A DNA stretch of 64,000 nt from Tamlana sp. I1 (GCF_015355625.1 NZ_JACLAF010000011.1:1-64000); one strand, 5' to 3'; positions 33,472 through 42,092 are shown, counted from the first letter of the stretch. Notes: generated by a model not told the origin, from the sequence alone. Numbers and translations are program-made.

Positions 33472-35814
33472 ATGCAAAACACTCTATCTAACAGTGTGCT
33501 TTCTAGTAGACGAGATTTTTTAAAAAAGATGGCAGCTGCTGCTGCAATGACTGCTGCTGCAACTATGTTTCCAGGCATAATCTTTGCCGCAGAGCAAGAG
33601 AAAAACATACCTAATGCGGCTAATTTAGATTGGAAAAAAGGGCCTTGTCGTTTTTGTGGTGTAGGTTGTGGTATTTTAGTTGGTGTAGAAAATGGTAAAG
33701 CCGTTGCAGTAAAAGGCGACCCTAATAGTTCTGTTAATAAAGGATTGCTTTGTGTTAAAGGATATCATCAAACCATGTGTATTCAGGCGAAAGACCGATT
33801 AACGCATGCATTGGTTAAGAAAAACGGTACATACGTAAAGACACCTATTAATGAAGCTTTAGATCTTGTTGCAAGCAAGATGAAGGAAACCATTGAAAGT
33901 CATGGTAAAGATGCTGTGGCTATGTATACTTCGGGGCAGTCTACAATCCCTGAAGGTTATATCGCTTCAAAATTAATGAAAGGAGCTATTGGAACGAATA
34001 ATTTAGATTGTAATGCACGTTTATGTATGGCGAGTGCGGTAACAGGATTTTTAACCACTTTTGGTGCCGATGAGCCTATGGGATGTTATGAAGATATCGA
34101 TCATGCCGATTATTTTATCACTTGGGGAAATAATATGGCAGAAATGCATCCTGTATTATTTTCAAGAATGTTGGAGCAAAAAAGTAGGAGAGGTGCTAAA
34201 ATAATTGATTTCGCTACAAGAACAACGCGTTCTAGTACGGCTTCCGATCGTTCTATTTTATTTGAGCCTCAAACCGATTTGGCTGTGGCAAATGCTATTT
34301 GTTATGAAATAGTGAATAATGGTTGGGTAGATAAATATTTTGTTGAAAACCATTGTAATTTCAGTAAAGGATTAACCAATATAGGTTATGGTTTAGAAGA
34401 TAATTTTAGTTTCACCGACAAACCAGAAAAAATAGATTTTGCGGCGTATAAAGAATTTTTAGAAGATTATACTCCAGAAAAAGTAGCAAAATATTCTAGA
34501 GTTTCGGTAAAAGATATTAAGTATTTGGCAGCTATTTACGGCGATCCAAACAAAAAAGTAGTGTCTTATTGGTGTATGGGAATGAATCAGCATACACGCG
34601 GAACTTGGATTAATAATTTAGTGTACAACATTCATTTACTTACAGGGAAAATCTCGAAACCAGGAAATGGACCATTTTCTTTAACGGGACAACCTTCTGC
34701 TTGTGGTACAGCACGTGAGGTTGGTACTTTTACCCATAAACTACCTAAAGGTGTTGTTACAAATGAAGAAAATAGAAAGTTAGCAGCAAAGATTTGGAAA
34801 GTTCCTGTAGAACGTATTCCGTCGAAGCCTACCTATCACGCTACCGAAATGTTTAGAGCTGTAGATCGTGGCGACATTAAATTTATATGGACCCAAGCAA
34901 CCAATCCATTAGTATCCTTGCCAAAAACAAGTCGTTATCGTCCGGCGATGCAAAAAGACTCTTGTTTTGTTGTGGTTTCTGATGTGTTTCCTACGCCAAC
35001 TTCCGATGTGGCTGATGTTATTTTACCAGCATCATGGCATATTGAAAAAAGTGGTTTATATGGAAATTCAGAACGTAGAACCCAATACTGGGATAAAATG
35101 GTTGAAGGTCCAGGAGAAACCACTCCCGATGCTTGGATGTTTATTGAGGTGGCAAGACGTATGGGTTATGGTGATTTATTCCCTTATAGTAAAGAAAATC
35201 ACGTTGAAGAAATATTTAATGAATACCGCCAGTTTCATGAAGGAGCAAAACATGGTATGGCACCTTTAGAGGTTCTGAAAAAAGAATCTGGCGCCATTTG
35301 GCCTTATGTTGATGGTAAATCAACACAGTGGCGTTTTAACGAGGAGTTTGATCCTGCTTGTAAAAAAGGTTCTGGCTTCGATTTTTACGGAAAACCAGAT
35401 GGCAGAGCTGTTATTTGGCAGCGTCCTTATGAACCAGCTCCAGAAGTTCCAGATAAAGAATATCCATTTTGGTTAGATACAGGAAGAGTGATAGAGCATT
35501 GGCATACGGGGTCTATGACACGTAGAATTCCTGTGTTAAATCAAGCCATGCCACATGCTTATGTCGAGTTTCATCCAGACGATGCTAAAGCTTTAGAGAT
35601 TAGAAACGGCGAACTTATAAAAGTAACCTCACGACGTGGTTCATGTGTGTTGCCGGCTTCAATAAATGAAAGAGGATTACCAACTAAAGGTCAGGTTTTC
35701 GTTCCGTTTTTTGATGAAAACATGATGATTAACGATGTAACTTTAGATGCTTTTTGTCCGATTTCTAAAGAGCCAGATTTTAAAAAATGCGCTGTTAAAG
35801 TAGAAAAAGCATAG
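33472..35814 (+). CDS. napA: periplasmic nitrate reductase catalytic subunit
   Basis: 780 residues from ATG 33472. Tat signal SSRRDFLKKMAAAAAMTAA (R13, R14); the longer start at 33448 lies inside napD and is rejected. The [4Fe-4S] ligands begin at C59 in CRFCGVGCG, with the fourth in LLCVKGYH. Mo-ligand Cys185 is in NARLCMASA. The C-terminal domain has DTGRVIEHWHTGSMTRR, typical of NapA. It reduces nitrate in the periplasm. The operon order is napD-napA-napB-tetraheme-ferredoxin-NrfD-like. Confidence 0.95.
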   Translation: MQNTLSNSVLSSRRDFLKKMAAAAAMTAAATMFPGIIFAAEQEKNIPNAANLDWKKGPCRFCGVGCGILVGVENGKAVAVKGDPNSSVNKGLLCVKGYHQTMCIQAKDRLTHALVKKNGTYVKTPINEALDLVASKMKETIESHGKDAVAMYTSGQSTIPEGYIASKLMKGAIGTNNLDCNARLCMASAVTGFLTTFGADEPMGCYEDIDHADYFITWGNNMAEMHPVLFSRMLEQKSRRGAKIIDFATRTTRSSTASDRSILFEPQTDLAVANAICYEIVNNGWVDKYFVENHCNFSKGLTNIGYGLEDNFSFTDKPEKIDFAAYKEFLEDYTPEKVAKYSRVSVKDIKYLAAIYGDPNKKVVSYWCMGMNQHTRGTWINNLVYNIHLLTGKISKPGNGPFSLTGQPSACGTAREVGTFTHKLPKGVVTNEENRKLAAKIWKVPVERIPSKPTYHATEMFRAVDRGDIKFIWTQATNPLVSLPKTSRYRPAMQKDSCFVVVSDVFPTPTSDVADVILPASWHIEKSGLYGNSERRTQYWDKMVEGPGETTPDAWMFIEVARRMGYGDLFPYSKENHVEEIFNEYRQFHEGAKHGMAPLEVLKKESGAIWPYVDGKSTQWRFNEEFDPACKKGSGFDFYGKPDGRAVIWQRPYEPAPEVPDKEYPFWLDTGRVIEHWHTGSMTRRIPVLNQAMPHAYVEFHPDDAKALEIRNGELIKVTSRRGSCVLPASINERGLPTKGQVFVPFFDENMMINDVTLDAFCPISKEPDFKKCAVKVEKA

Positions 35815-35816
35815 GC

Positions 35817-36509
35817 ATGAAAAAGAGACTAGGTATCATATCATTATTTGTAATTCTATTTATAGCTTTTATTGCTGTTTGGAGTTATAGTTATCAAATC
35901 GGACTTGAAGAAGCGTATATTCCCCTTGAAGATGATAATAGCGGAATTAAAGTAATTCCATCAGAATCTGGGGTTTTTGAACGTTCTCAATTTGCATTAG
36001 ATTATGCTGAAATGCCAATTGATGAAGCGCATCAACGCAGTTTGAAAACCTATTATAATAATAGAGCCTACCACGGTGCGCCACCAAGTATACCACATCC
36101 TGTAGCAAACGAGCGTAGTTTGGGCGGGAATACCTGTTTACAATGCCATCAAAATGGTGGTTTTGTAGAAAAATTCGATGCATACGCGCCTGTAACACCA
36201 CATCCCGAAATGGTTAATTGCCGCCAATGTCATGTCGCTCAAAAAAGCAATACGCTTTTTAAACCAGCTAATTTGGTTAAAGTAAATGCGCCAGAAGTTG
36301 GCGATAATAATGCTTTAATGGGAAGTCCGCCAATGATTCCGCACCAAATTCAAATGCGAGAAAACTGTTTGTCTTGTCACGCAGGACCTGCCGCTCCTAA
36401 GGAAATTAGAGTAACACACCCAGAGCGTGTGAATTGCAGACAATGTCATGTGCCTACAGATAAACCGGTTTCAGAAATAAAGGCTTTTACACGAACTAAT
36501 AGTAATTAA
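35817..36509 (+). CDS. napB: NapB-like cytochrome c with four CxxCH motifs
   Basis: 230 residues with an N-terminal membrane anchor or signal (ISLFVILFIAFIAVWSYSY). The NapB features SLKTYYNNRAYHGAPPSIPH, CLQCHQ, CLSCHAGPAAPKEIRVTHP and the His partners are present. CLQCH, CRQCH, CLSCH and CRQCH give four heme sites where classic NapB has two. It delivers electrons to NapA. The 2-bp spacing from napA shows coupling. Confidence 0.85.
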   Translation: MKKRLGIISLFVILFIAFIAVWSYSYQIGLEEAYIPLEDDNSGIKVIPSESGVFERSQFALDYAEMPIDEAHQRSLKTYYNNRAYHGAPPSIPHPVANERSLGGNTCLQCHQNGGFVEKFDAYAPVTPHPEMVNCRQCHVAQKSNTLFKPANLVKVNAPEVGDNNALMGSPPMIPHQIQMRENCLSCHAGPAAPKEIRVTHPERVNCRQCHVPTDKPVSEIKAFTRTNSN

Positions 36510-36510
36510 A

Positions 36511-37131
36511 ATGATTAGAAAGAACTACATATATATTCTGGCTTGTACATGTGTTTTAGTGCTTTTTTCATGTAAACATGGCGAAGGCGAATACCATGGT
36601 GTGATAGAAAAAATTAACGCCGAAGGTAAAAACTATCATGGTACTTCTATTTCATCAGAACAATATATAGAAGGTATTAAAACTATTGAAATTACAGAAG
36701 ACGGACACACCTTTTTAATACCGGAAAGAAAAGGGCAAATACGATCGTATGCTTGTACCGAATGTCATTCGAAACCTTTGGAAGACATGCAAAGTAAAGG
36801 CATAAAGGAAGCGCATTGGGATATTAAAATTGTACATGCCAATGAAAACGCTATGAATTGCGTAACCTGCCACAACCCCAATAACATGGATCAATTAAAA
36901 AGTTTGACAGGAAAAGATATCGATTTTAATAAGAGTTATAATTTGTGTAATCAGTGTCACTCTAAACAATTTGAAGATTGGAAAGGTGGTGCACATGGTA
37001 AACGAATTGGCGGTTGGGCGCCACCAAGAGCATCCATGACCTGTGTGAATTGTCATAACCCACATAAACCACACTTTGAGTCTAGGTGGCCTTCACGTTT
37101 TAATACGCAAACAGAGTTAGAAAGAAAATAA
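36511..37131 (+). CDS. tetraheme cytochrome c lipoprotein
   Basis: 206 residues with a lipoprotein signal (CVLVLFSCKHGEG). Heme motifs CTECH, CVTCH, CNQCH and CVNCH bind four c-type hemes. There is no NapC/NirT-type transmembrane anchor. It probably shuttles electrons between the quinol-oxidising NrfC/NrfD-like pair and NapB. The partner assignment is inferred from the operon. Confidence 0.85.
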   Translation: MIRKNYIYILACTCVLVLFSCKHGEGEYHGVIEKINAEGKNYHGTSISSEQYIEGIKTIEITEDGHTFLIPERKGQIRSYACTECHSKPLEDMQSKGIKEAHWDIKIVHANENAMNCVTCHNPNNMDQLKSLTGKDIDFNKSYNLCNQCHSKQFEDWKGGAHGKRIGGWAPPRASMTCVNCHNPHKPHFESRWPSRFNTQTELERK

Positions 37132-37167
37132 TTAAAAACTGTATAAAAGTTTTATAATATTTAAGAT

Positions 37168-38316
37168 ATGAGCAGCAATAACAAAAAATGGTTTTCTTTA
37201 AATTTAGGAGGTAGGAACAAAGAATCTTCTGGTTCTTGTGGCTGCGGAAAAACTTCAGGAGGCTGTGGTTCTGGTTCTAAACCGAATACCATAGATTCCG
37301 ATGGTTATCAAATGACAGATGATGAATTTGCTGAAGCCGCCATCAATGCATCAATAGGCGAGGAACGTAAAAAAGACGGTTTCGAACAAGTTTTTGATGT
37401 TAAAATGGACCGACGAACCGCTTTTAAAAAACTAACAGCAAGTTTGTTAATTGGGGCAGGAGCGGTAAGCACGTCTTGTAGTGTAATTGGTAGTGATGAA
37501 GGTAAAGAAAAAGCACAAATAGACTGGGAAGAGCAATTTAAGGGCAACTATAAAATGATGTCTGATGAAGAAAAGAAAGCTACCGTTGAAAGGCTAACAC
37601 GTTCATACGAATTAAGAACGGGGAAAAATATAACGATGTCTTCAAAAAATGCTGAAGAAGATGTGTTGTTTGGCTACGCTTTTAATATTTCGAAATGTCA
37701 AGGTTATATGGATTGCGTAAATGCCTGTGTTGAAGAGAATAACCAGGATCGTGATTCGGAAATGCAATACATAAGAATTCATGAAATGAAAGATGGTCAA
37801 GGCTTTAATTTTAATGAAGCCGACGATAATTATTATCATGAAGTTCCTGCCGAAGGACATTTTTATATGGGAACACAGTGTTTTCATTGCGATAATCCGC
37901 CATGTGTTGAGGTTTGTCCTGTACAAGCGACATGGAGAGAAGATGATGGTTTGGTGGTTGTAGATTACGATTGGTGTGTAGGTTGCCGTTACTGTATGGC
38001 TGCTTGTCCTTACGATGGTAGACGCTTCAACTGGAGCAAACCTGAAGTTCCAGAAAAGGAAGTAAACCACAATCAGCATTATTTAGGAAACCGCATGCGT
38101 AAAAAGGGTGTTATGGAAAAATGTACCTTCTGCGTGCAACGTTCTAGATCGGGTAAAAACCCAGCTTGTGTTGAAGCCTGTCCTACAGGAGCACGTATTT
38201 TCGGAAACTTATTAGATCCTAAAAGCACCATTAGATGGGTGCTAGAGAATAAAAAAGTATTTAGATTAAAAGAAGATTTAGGAACAGAACCTAAGTTCTG
38301 GTATTTCATGGATTAG
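37168..38316 (+). CDS. NrfC-like ferredoxin with four [4Fe-4S] clusters and internal Tat motif
   Basis: 382 residues. Residues 20-35 are rich in Cys and Gly (SCGCGKTSGGCGSGS). DRRTAFKKLTASLLIGAGAV, a Tat-like segment, begins near residue 72, unusually far in, as seen in Bacteroidota Tat-variant complexes. Four cluster motifs follow: CQGYMDCVNAC, CFHCDNPPCVEVCP, CVGCRYCMAACP and CTFCVQ...CVEACP. It probably docks on the NrfD-like protein to pass quinol electrons outward. The role is inferred from NrfCD/PsrBC. Confidence 0.85.
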   Translation: MSSNNKKWFSLNLGGRNKESSGSCGCGKTSGGCGSGSKPNTIDSDGYQMTDDEFAEAAINASIGEERKKDGFEQVFDVKMDRRTAFKKLTASLLIGAGAVSTSCSVIGSDEGKEKAQIDWEEQFKGNYKMMSDEEKKATVERLTRSYELRTGKNITMSSKNAEEDVLFGYAFNISKCQGYMDCVNACVEENNQDRDSEMQYIRIHEMKDGQGFNFNEADDNYYHEVPAEGHFYMGTQCFHCDNPPCVEVCPVQATWREDDGLVVVDYDWCVGCRYCMAACPYDGRRFNWSKPEVPEKEVNHNQHYLGNRMRKKGVMEKCTFCVQRSRSGKNPACVEACPTGARIFGNLLDPKSTIRWVLENKKVFRLKEDLGTEPKFWYFMD

Positions 38317-38329
38317 AGTGTTGTGGAAT

Positions 38330-38860
38330 CGTTTAATCGTGTCATTGATATCACGTTTACACGCATCAACAAATTAGCACAGAAAGGACGGGAGACAGTT
38401 GACGGGAGACAGGAGTTAGCTAGTTTTAAAAAAAATAGGTTGAATTGTTTAACTGTTTAATCGTGTCATTGATATCACGATTACACGCATCAACAAATTA
38501 GCACAGAAAGGACGGGAGACAGTTGACGGGAGACAGGAGTGAGTTAGTTTTAAAAAAATAGGTTGAATTGTTTAACTGTTTAATCGTGTCATTGATATCA
38601 TGTTTACACGCATCAACAAATTAGCACAGAAAGGACGGGAGACAGTTGACGGGAGATAGGAGTGAGTTAGTTTTAAAAAAATAGGTTGAATTGTTTAACT
38701 GTTTAATCGTGTCATTGAAAACACGTTTACATGCATCAACAAATCAACGCATAAACAGAGTAAAAGTAACGCTAAGTAAAAAATGTTGAATTGTTTAACT
38801 GTGTCATTGAAAACACGGTTACACGCATCAACAAATCAACAATTACACATAATTAGAATA
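38330..38860. repeat. 123-bp tandem repeat array before the NrfD-like gene
   Basis: CGTGTCATTGATATCACG-type starts recur at 38338, 38462, 38585 and 38708, with a partial copy near 38801. The period is 123-124 bp. Each copy holds GTTTAATCGTGTCATTG, an ACACGCATCAACAAATTAG block, GGACGGGAGACAGTTGACGG and AAAAAATAGGTTGAATTG. The copies differ by a few bases. The array fills the 553-bp gap, so the NrfD-like gene may have its own transcript. Confidence 0.92.
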
Positions 38861-38869
38861 ATTAAAAAC

Positions 38870-40093
38870 ATGAGTGTATTTAAGGTTTTTAGAAGTTTAG
38901 TTAAGGATAGTTTAGATACCATAACCCATGGGTCGTTAAAATACCACATTTGGATGGGGGTATTAACTTTTATCATGTTGGTTGGTATGTATTGCTATTC
39001 CATCCAATTGGAGGAGGGTTTAAGTGTAACAGGTATGACCGATCGTGTAAGCTGGGGACTGTATATTTCGAATTTTACGTTTTTAGTTGGGGTTGCTGCT
39101 GCAGCCGTCATGCTGGTTATGCCTACCTATGTCTTGCATGATGTCGATTTTAAGCAAGCTGTTTTAATAGGTGAAGGACTCGCTGTTGCGGCTTTAATTA
39201 TGTGTTTGGCTTTTGTAATTGCGGATATGGGAGGTCCGTCGGTTTTATGGCATATGATTCCGGGGATAGGTGTGTTTAATTTTCCGAATTCCATGTTAAC
39301 CTGGGATGTTATCGTACTTAATGGCTACTTGTTTTTAAATATTACCATTCCATTATATATTTTATTTAGACACTATCAAGGTAAAGAAGCAAAGTCAAAA
39401 ATCTATGTACCAGGAGCTATTCTATCAGTGTTTTGGGCTGTTGGTATTCACTTAGTTACGGCATTTTTATATCAAGGACTACAGGCGCGTCCGTTTTGGA
39501 ATAATGCGCTATTAGGGCCTCGTTTTTTAGCCTCGGCTTTTGCCGCAGGACCTGCACTAATTATCTTGGTTTTAGCAATTATTAGAAATTTTACCGAATT
39601 TAAAATACAAGATAAAACTCTTAGAAAAATAGCTATGGTTGTTACCGTAGCCGCTCAAATAAACTTAATTATGTTGGTTTCGGAGTTGTTTAAAGAGTTT
39701 TATGCTCCTACGCACCATAGTGAAAGTGCTTATTATTTGTTTTTCGGGCTGCATGGAAAAGATGCTTTATTACCATGGATTTGGACTGCTATCCCTTTAA
39801 ACGTCTTGGCAACTGTGTTATTAACCTTTCATAAGTTTCGTAATAATTTCAAAATCCTATTCTTTTGTTGTTTTATCTTATTCATAGCCATTTGGATTGA
39901 AAAAGGATTTGGCTTAATCGTTCCTGGGTTTATTCCAGGACCTTACGGTAAAATTGTAGAATACACACCAACTGGAATAGAAATAGGAGTGACGCTTGGT
40001 ATTTGGGCCATGGGCGCATTCATATTCACCATTCTAGCAAAAACAGCGATTGGTATTGAATTAGGGAATTTAAGATATAAAGAAAAGCAGTAA
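38870..40093 (+). CDS. NrfD/PsrC-like membrane quinol dehydrogenase subunit
   Basis: 407 residues from ATG 38870; the longer start at 38783 reads through repeat DNA and is rejected. It has about ten hydrophobic helices. The pattern YHIWMGVLTFIMLVG, LSVTGMTDRVSWGLYISNF and PNSMLTWDVIVLNGYLFLN matches NrfD/PsrC quinol-binding subunits. With the NrfC-like ferredoxin it likely replaces NapC or NapGH as the quinol oxidase of Nap. Confidence 0.88.
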   Translation: MSVFKVFRSLVKDSLDTITHGSLKYHIWMGVLTFIMLVGMYCYSIQLEEGLSVTGMTDRVSWGLYISNFTFLVGVAAAAVMLVMPTYVLHDVDFKQAVLIGEGLAVAALIMCLAFVIADMGGPSVLWHMIPGIGVFNFPNSMLTWDVIVLNGYLFLNITIPLYILFRHYQGKEAKSKIYVPGAILSVFWAVGIHLVTAFLYQGLQARPFWNNALLGPRFLASAFAAGPALIILVLAIIRNFTEFKIQDKTLRKIAMVVTVAAQINLIMLVSELFKEFYAPTHHSESAYYLFFGLHGKDALLPWIWTAIPLNVLATVLLTFHKFRNNFKILFFCCFILFIAIWIEKGFGLIVPGFIPGPYGKIVEYTPTGIEIGVTLGIWAMGAFIFTILAKTAIGIELGNLRYKEKQ

Positions 40094-40123
40094 TCGCATT
40101 ATAATTTCATATTTAAAGGCTTT

Positions 40124-40160
40124 AAAAACATCAATTGAATAATTTCGGTTGGTGTTTTTT
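40124..40160 (+). terminator. terminator after the nap operon
   Basis: AAAAACATCAA pairs with TTGGTGTTTTT (one G-T pair), and the T-run continues to 40160. Confidence 0.7.
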
Positions 40161-40196
40161 GTTAGACTCTCAAAAATTATCGATTATCATAAAAAC

Positions 40197-40218
40197 TAAG
40201 TATTATTACGTATTTTCG
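40197..40218 (+). promoter_or_regulatory. FNR-like gene promoter with 7-2-7 inverted heptamer
   Basis: TAAGTAT-TA-TTACGTA at 40197-40212. The final TA begins TATTTTCG (40211-40218), aligned as at nirB and narK. The start codon is at 40237. Confidence 0.5.
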
Positions 40219-40236
40219 TTTTAAATACTTCTTTTT

Positions 40237-40986
40237 ATGTCACTAAATACTTCACATTCTAAATTAAGAAAAAAGGCACTTACCGATGTGTCTTGTGAAG
40301 CTTGTACCAATGAAAATTGTTTAATAAATAGAAGTTTACAATCCATCTCTAATACTGAATTCGCCAAAAACAAAAGCACCTTAAAATGTAAAAAAGGACA
40401 GCAATTTATAATGGAAGGCGCTCCAGTAAATGGCTTGTTTTTTATTTTAAAAGGTACGGTAAAAGTTTTTAGAACAGGCATAAACGGCCGCGAACAAATT
40501 GTGCGTTTTGCCAAAGAGGGAGAAATTATTGGTCATCGTGGTTTTGGTACCGAAGAGTATTATTCTATTGGAGCAATTGCACTGCAGGAGTCTGTTTTGT
40601 GTTATTTTTCTAAAGATGATCTTCAGGATGCTTTACTTGAAAATCCTAAGTTTGCTTACGATTTAATGTTGTTTTACGCAAACGAATTAAACCGTAGTGA
40701 AAACAAAGTCAAATCCATTTCGCAAATGACGGTTCGCGAACGCGTTATCGATACTTTATTATATCTACATCGTAAATTTGGTGATATAAACGGATTTTTA
40801 AGTTTGCCATTAAGTAGAAAAGAATATGCCGATTACGCCGGAACTACCGAAGAGCAGGTTATTCGAATTTTTTCAGCATTGAAAAAAGAAAAGCTTATTT
40901 CGGCTAAAGGAAAAAAAATTGCAGTATCTAATATTCAACTTTTAAAGAGTGAAATTAGTGAGCATAATTATTTCTTAGATGCCTAA
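40237..40986 (+). CDS. Crp/Fnr family regulator with FNR-type cysteines
   Basis: 249 residues: cyclic-nucleotide-type sensor barrel (about 45-150), dimer helix (about 155-180) and a winged HTH with SRKEYADYAGTTEEQVIRIF. Cysteines at 20, 23 and 28 (CEACTNENC) plus C122 nearly copy the FNR set C20, C23, C29, C122 that holds the oxygen-labile [4Fe-4S] cluster. C51 is extra. It is thus a candidate oxygen or NO sensor controlling nitrate genes. Autoregulation through the 7-2-7 site is possible. Confidence 0.88.
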   Translation: MSLNTSHSKLRKKALTDVSCEACTNENCLINRSLQSISNTEFAKNKSTLKCKKGQQFIMEGAPVNGLFFILKGTVKVFRTGINGREQIVRFAKEGEIIGHRGFGTEEYYSIGAIALQESVLCYFSKDDLQDALLENPKFAYDLMLFYANELNRSENKVKSISQMTVRERVIDTLLYLHRKFGDINGFLSLPLSRKEYADYAGTTEEQVIRIFSALKKEKLISAKGKKIAVSNIQLLKSEISEHNYFLDA

Positions 40987-41076
40987 TTGGAATTAAGCAA
41001 TTCCTTATTAATACGCTTCTAATTTATTAACCTTACTTTTGAAGCATCATAATATATTATCATCAACCTTTAGTTT

Positions 41077-41469
41077 ATGTCATATCAAGATGAATTTGTT
41101 CTTTTCTGGGAACAGGTAAAAGAAAGTTTCGAAGCCGGGCGTTTTGCTAAATTAACTATGGCAAAGACTATTGGTAAGCCAAACTTAAAAAACATATTTG
41201 TTAGACCCTTGTCTTCTAAAGATGATTTACAAGTTCTAGTGAAATTACGCTACCAATCTAAAGAGACCGAAGATGAAGAAAAAGAACTTACTTTAGACGA
41301 AGCTTTTGTGTTTTTAAAACCATACCTGAAAACTTCTTTTTTATCTGTGATTTTATTTACCACTACAAAAGATGTGACTTTCAAAATCAATAAAAAAGGG
41401 GCTGGGCGTATTTCTGAGACAGCACCAACTTTCCGTGATGTTATACCGCCAAAGCGAGATTTGGAGTAG
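41077..41469 (+). CDS. stand-alone N-terminal domain of a methyltransferase-like family
   Basis: 130 residues. FWEQVKESFEAGRFAKLTMAKT, PLSSKDDLQVLVKLRYQSKE and LKTSFLSVILFTTTKDVTFK resemble the N-terminal domain of a class of SAM-dependent methyltransferases, as I recall it. The protein stops at PPKRDLE, where the methyltransferase part would begin, and no such part follows in the 620-bp gap. It may be a real single-domain form or a truncation. Low certainty. Confidence 0.45.
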   Translation: MSYQDEFVLFWEQVKESFEAGRFAKLTMAKTIGKPNLKNIFVRPLSSKDDLQVLVKLRYQSKETEDEEKELTLDEAFVFLKPYLKTSFLSVILFTTTKDVTFKINKKGAGRISETAPTFRDVIPPKRDLE

Positions 41470-41878
41470 GTTAAGGGGGAACACAGGACAAGAACGTCTG
41501 TTTTGTTTTAGCGAAATTCAGCTTTTTTCTGCCTAACACAAAAGCGAGTTAGTATGTTGTTTTCATGAATCCAATTCAAATAAACTTCTCGTCTGCTCTC
41601 GAAGACCCTTTCAAAAGGAATGAATGCCTTGTTATCATGAATCCACAATTAGTGTCTACGTCAAGAAATATTGAATCCTTATTTTATTAAACACAACTTT
41701 AGATAATGATTTGTAAACACTGTCTCTTAAATTCAATTTAAAATTTTAGTGCTAGTGAGAATCAATAAATATTCTAACAAAACCAATCGAAGTTTATCGT
41801 ACGATAATAAAGTAAGTTTCTCATTTATCTCCTAAATCATCTAAAACTAAGTAAAATTATTACAGTTAAAATGTTTTT

Positions 41879-41938
41879 CACGTAAAATTACGTAGATGAT
41901 TACTAGTTGTTTTTAATGGTGTTAAGTATTGATATTTA
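41879..41938 (+). promoter_or_regulatory. two upstream 7-2-7 motifs before nrtA
   Basis: CACGTAA-AA-TTACGTA at 41879-41894 and TAAGTAT-TG-ATATTTA at 41923-41938 resemble the operator at 42053. They lie 174 and 130 bp upstream of it and have no aligned -7 box. Confidence 0.4.
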
Positions 41939-41952
41939 GCTGTTTGTGAATT

Positions 41953-41978
41953 AAACCTGTTTTATAGCAGGTTTTTTT
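41953..41978 (+). terminator. terminator without a gene before nrtA
   Basis: AAACCTG/CAGGTTT with a T-run to 41978. No coding gene ends here, so it ends a short RNA or shields nrtA from upstream transcription. Confidence 0.65.
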
Positions 41979-42037
41979 GTGTTCTAAAAAGAGGTTTGTA
42001 CATGGTGTTCATCATGAAATAGAACTAAGACTACTTA

Positions 42038-42074
42038 TATATTTGTCACAGATAAGTATTAATACTTAGTTTTA
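42038..42074 (+). promoter_or_regulatory. nrtA promoter region with 7-2-7 inverted heptamer
   Basis: TAAGTAT-TA-ATACTTA (42053-42068) runs into TAGTTTTA (42067-42074), the aligned -7 box. TATATTTG at 42038-42045 is a second, better -7 box. If it is used, the heptamers would lie at its start site. nrtA begins at 42093. Confidence 0.6.
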
Positions 42075-42092
42075 ATTTAAAAATCAAACAAA

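Larger units (their letters stand above)
41470..42052. other. gene-free gap before nrtA
   Basis: About 620 bp without a coding frame. It has two copies of GTT(T/A)TCATGAATCCA (near 41560 and 41634), two extra 7-2-7 motifs and a terminator (listed separately). Otherwise nothing is recognised. Confidence 0.6.

Noticed and set aside
37642-38079. 145-residue minus-strand frame opposite the NrfC-like ferredoxin
   Set aside because: It lies antisense to cysteine motifs that are plainly conserved and has no recognisable content.
38330-38860. Possible CRISPR array
   Set aside because: The whole 123-bp unit is repeated, with no unique spacers and no cas genes nearby. It is a tandem repeat.
41848-41863. 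A further 7-2-7 site TAAGTAA-AA-TTATTAC
   Set aside because: The right half does not mirror the left and no -7 box is aligned. Probably chance in AT-rich DNA.
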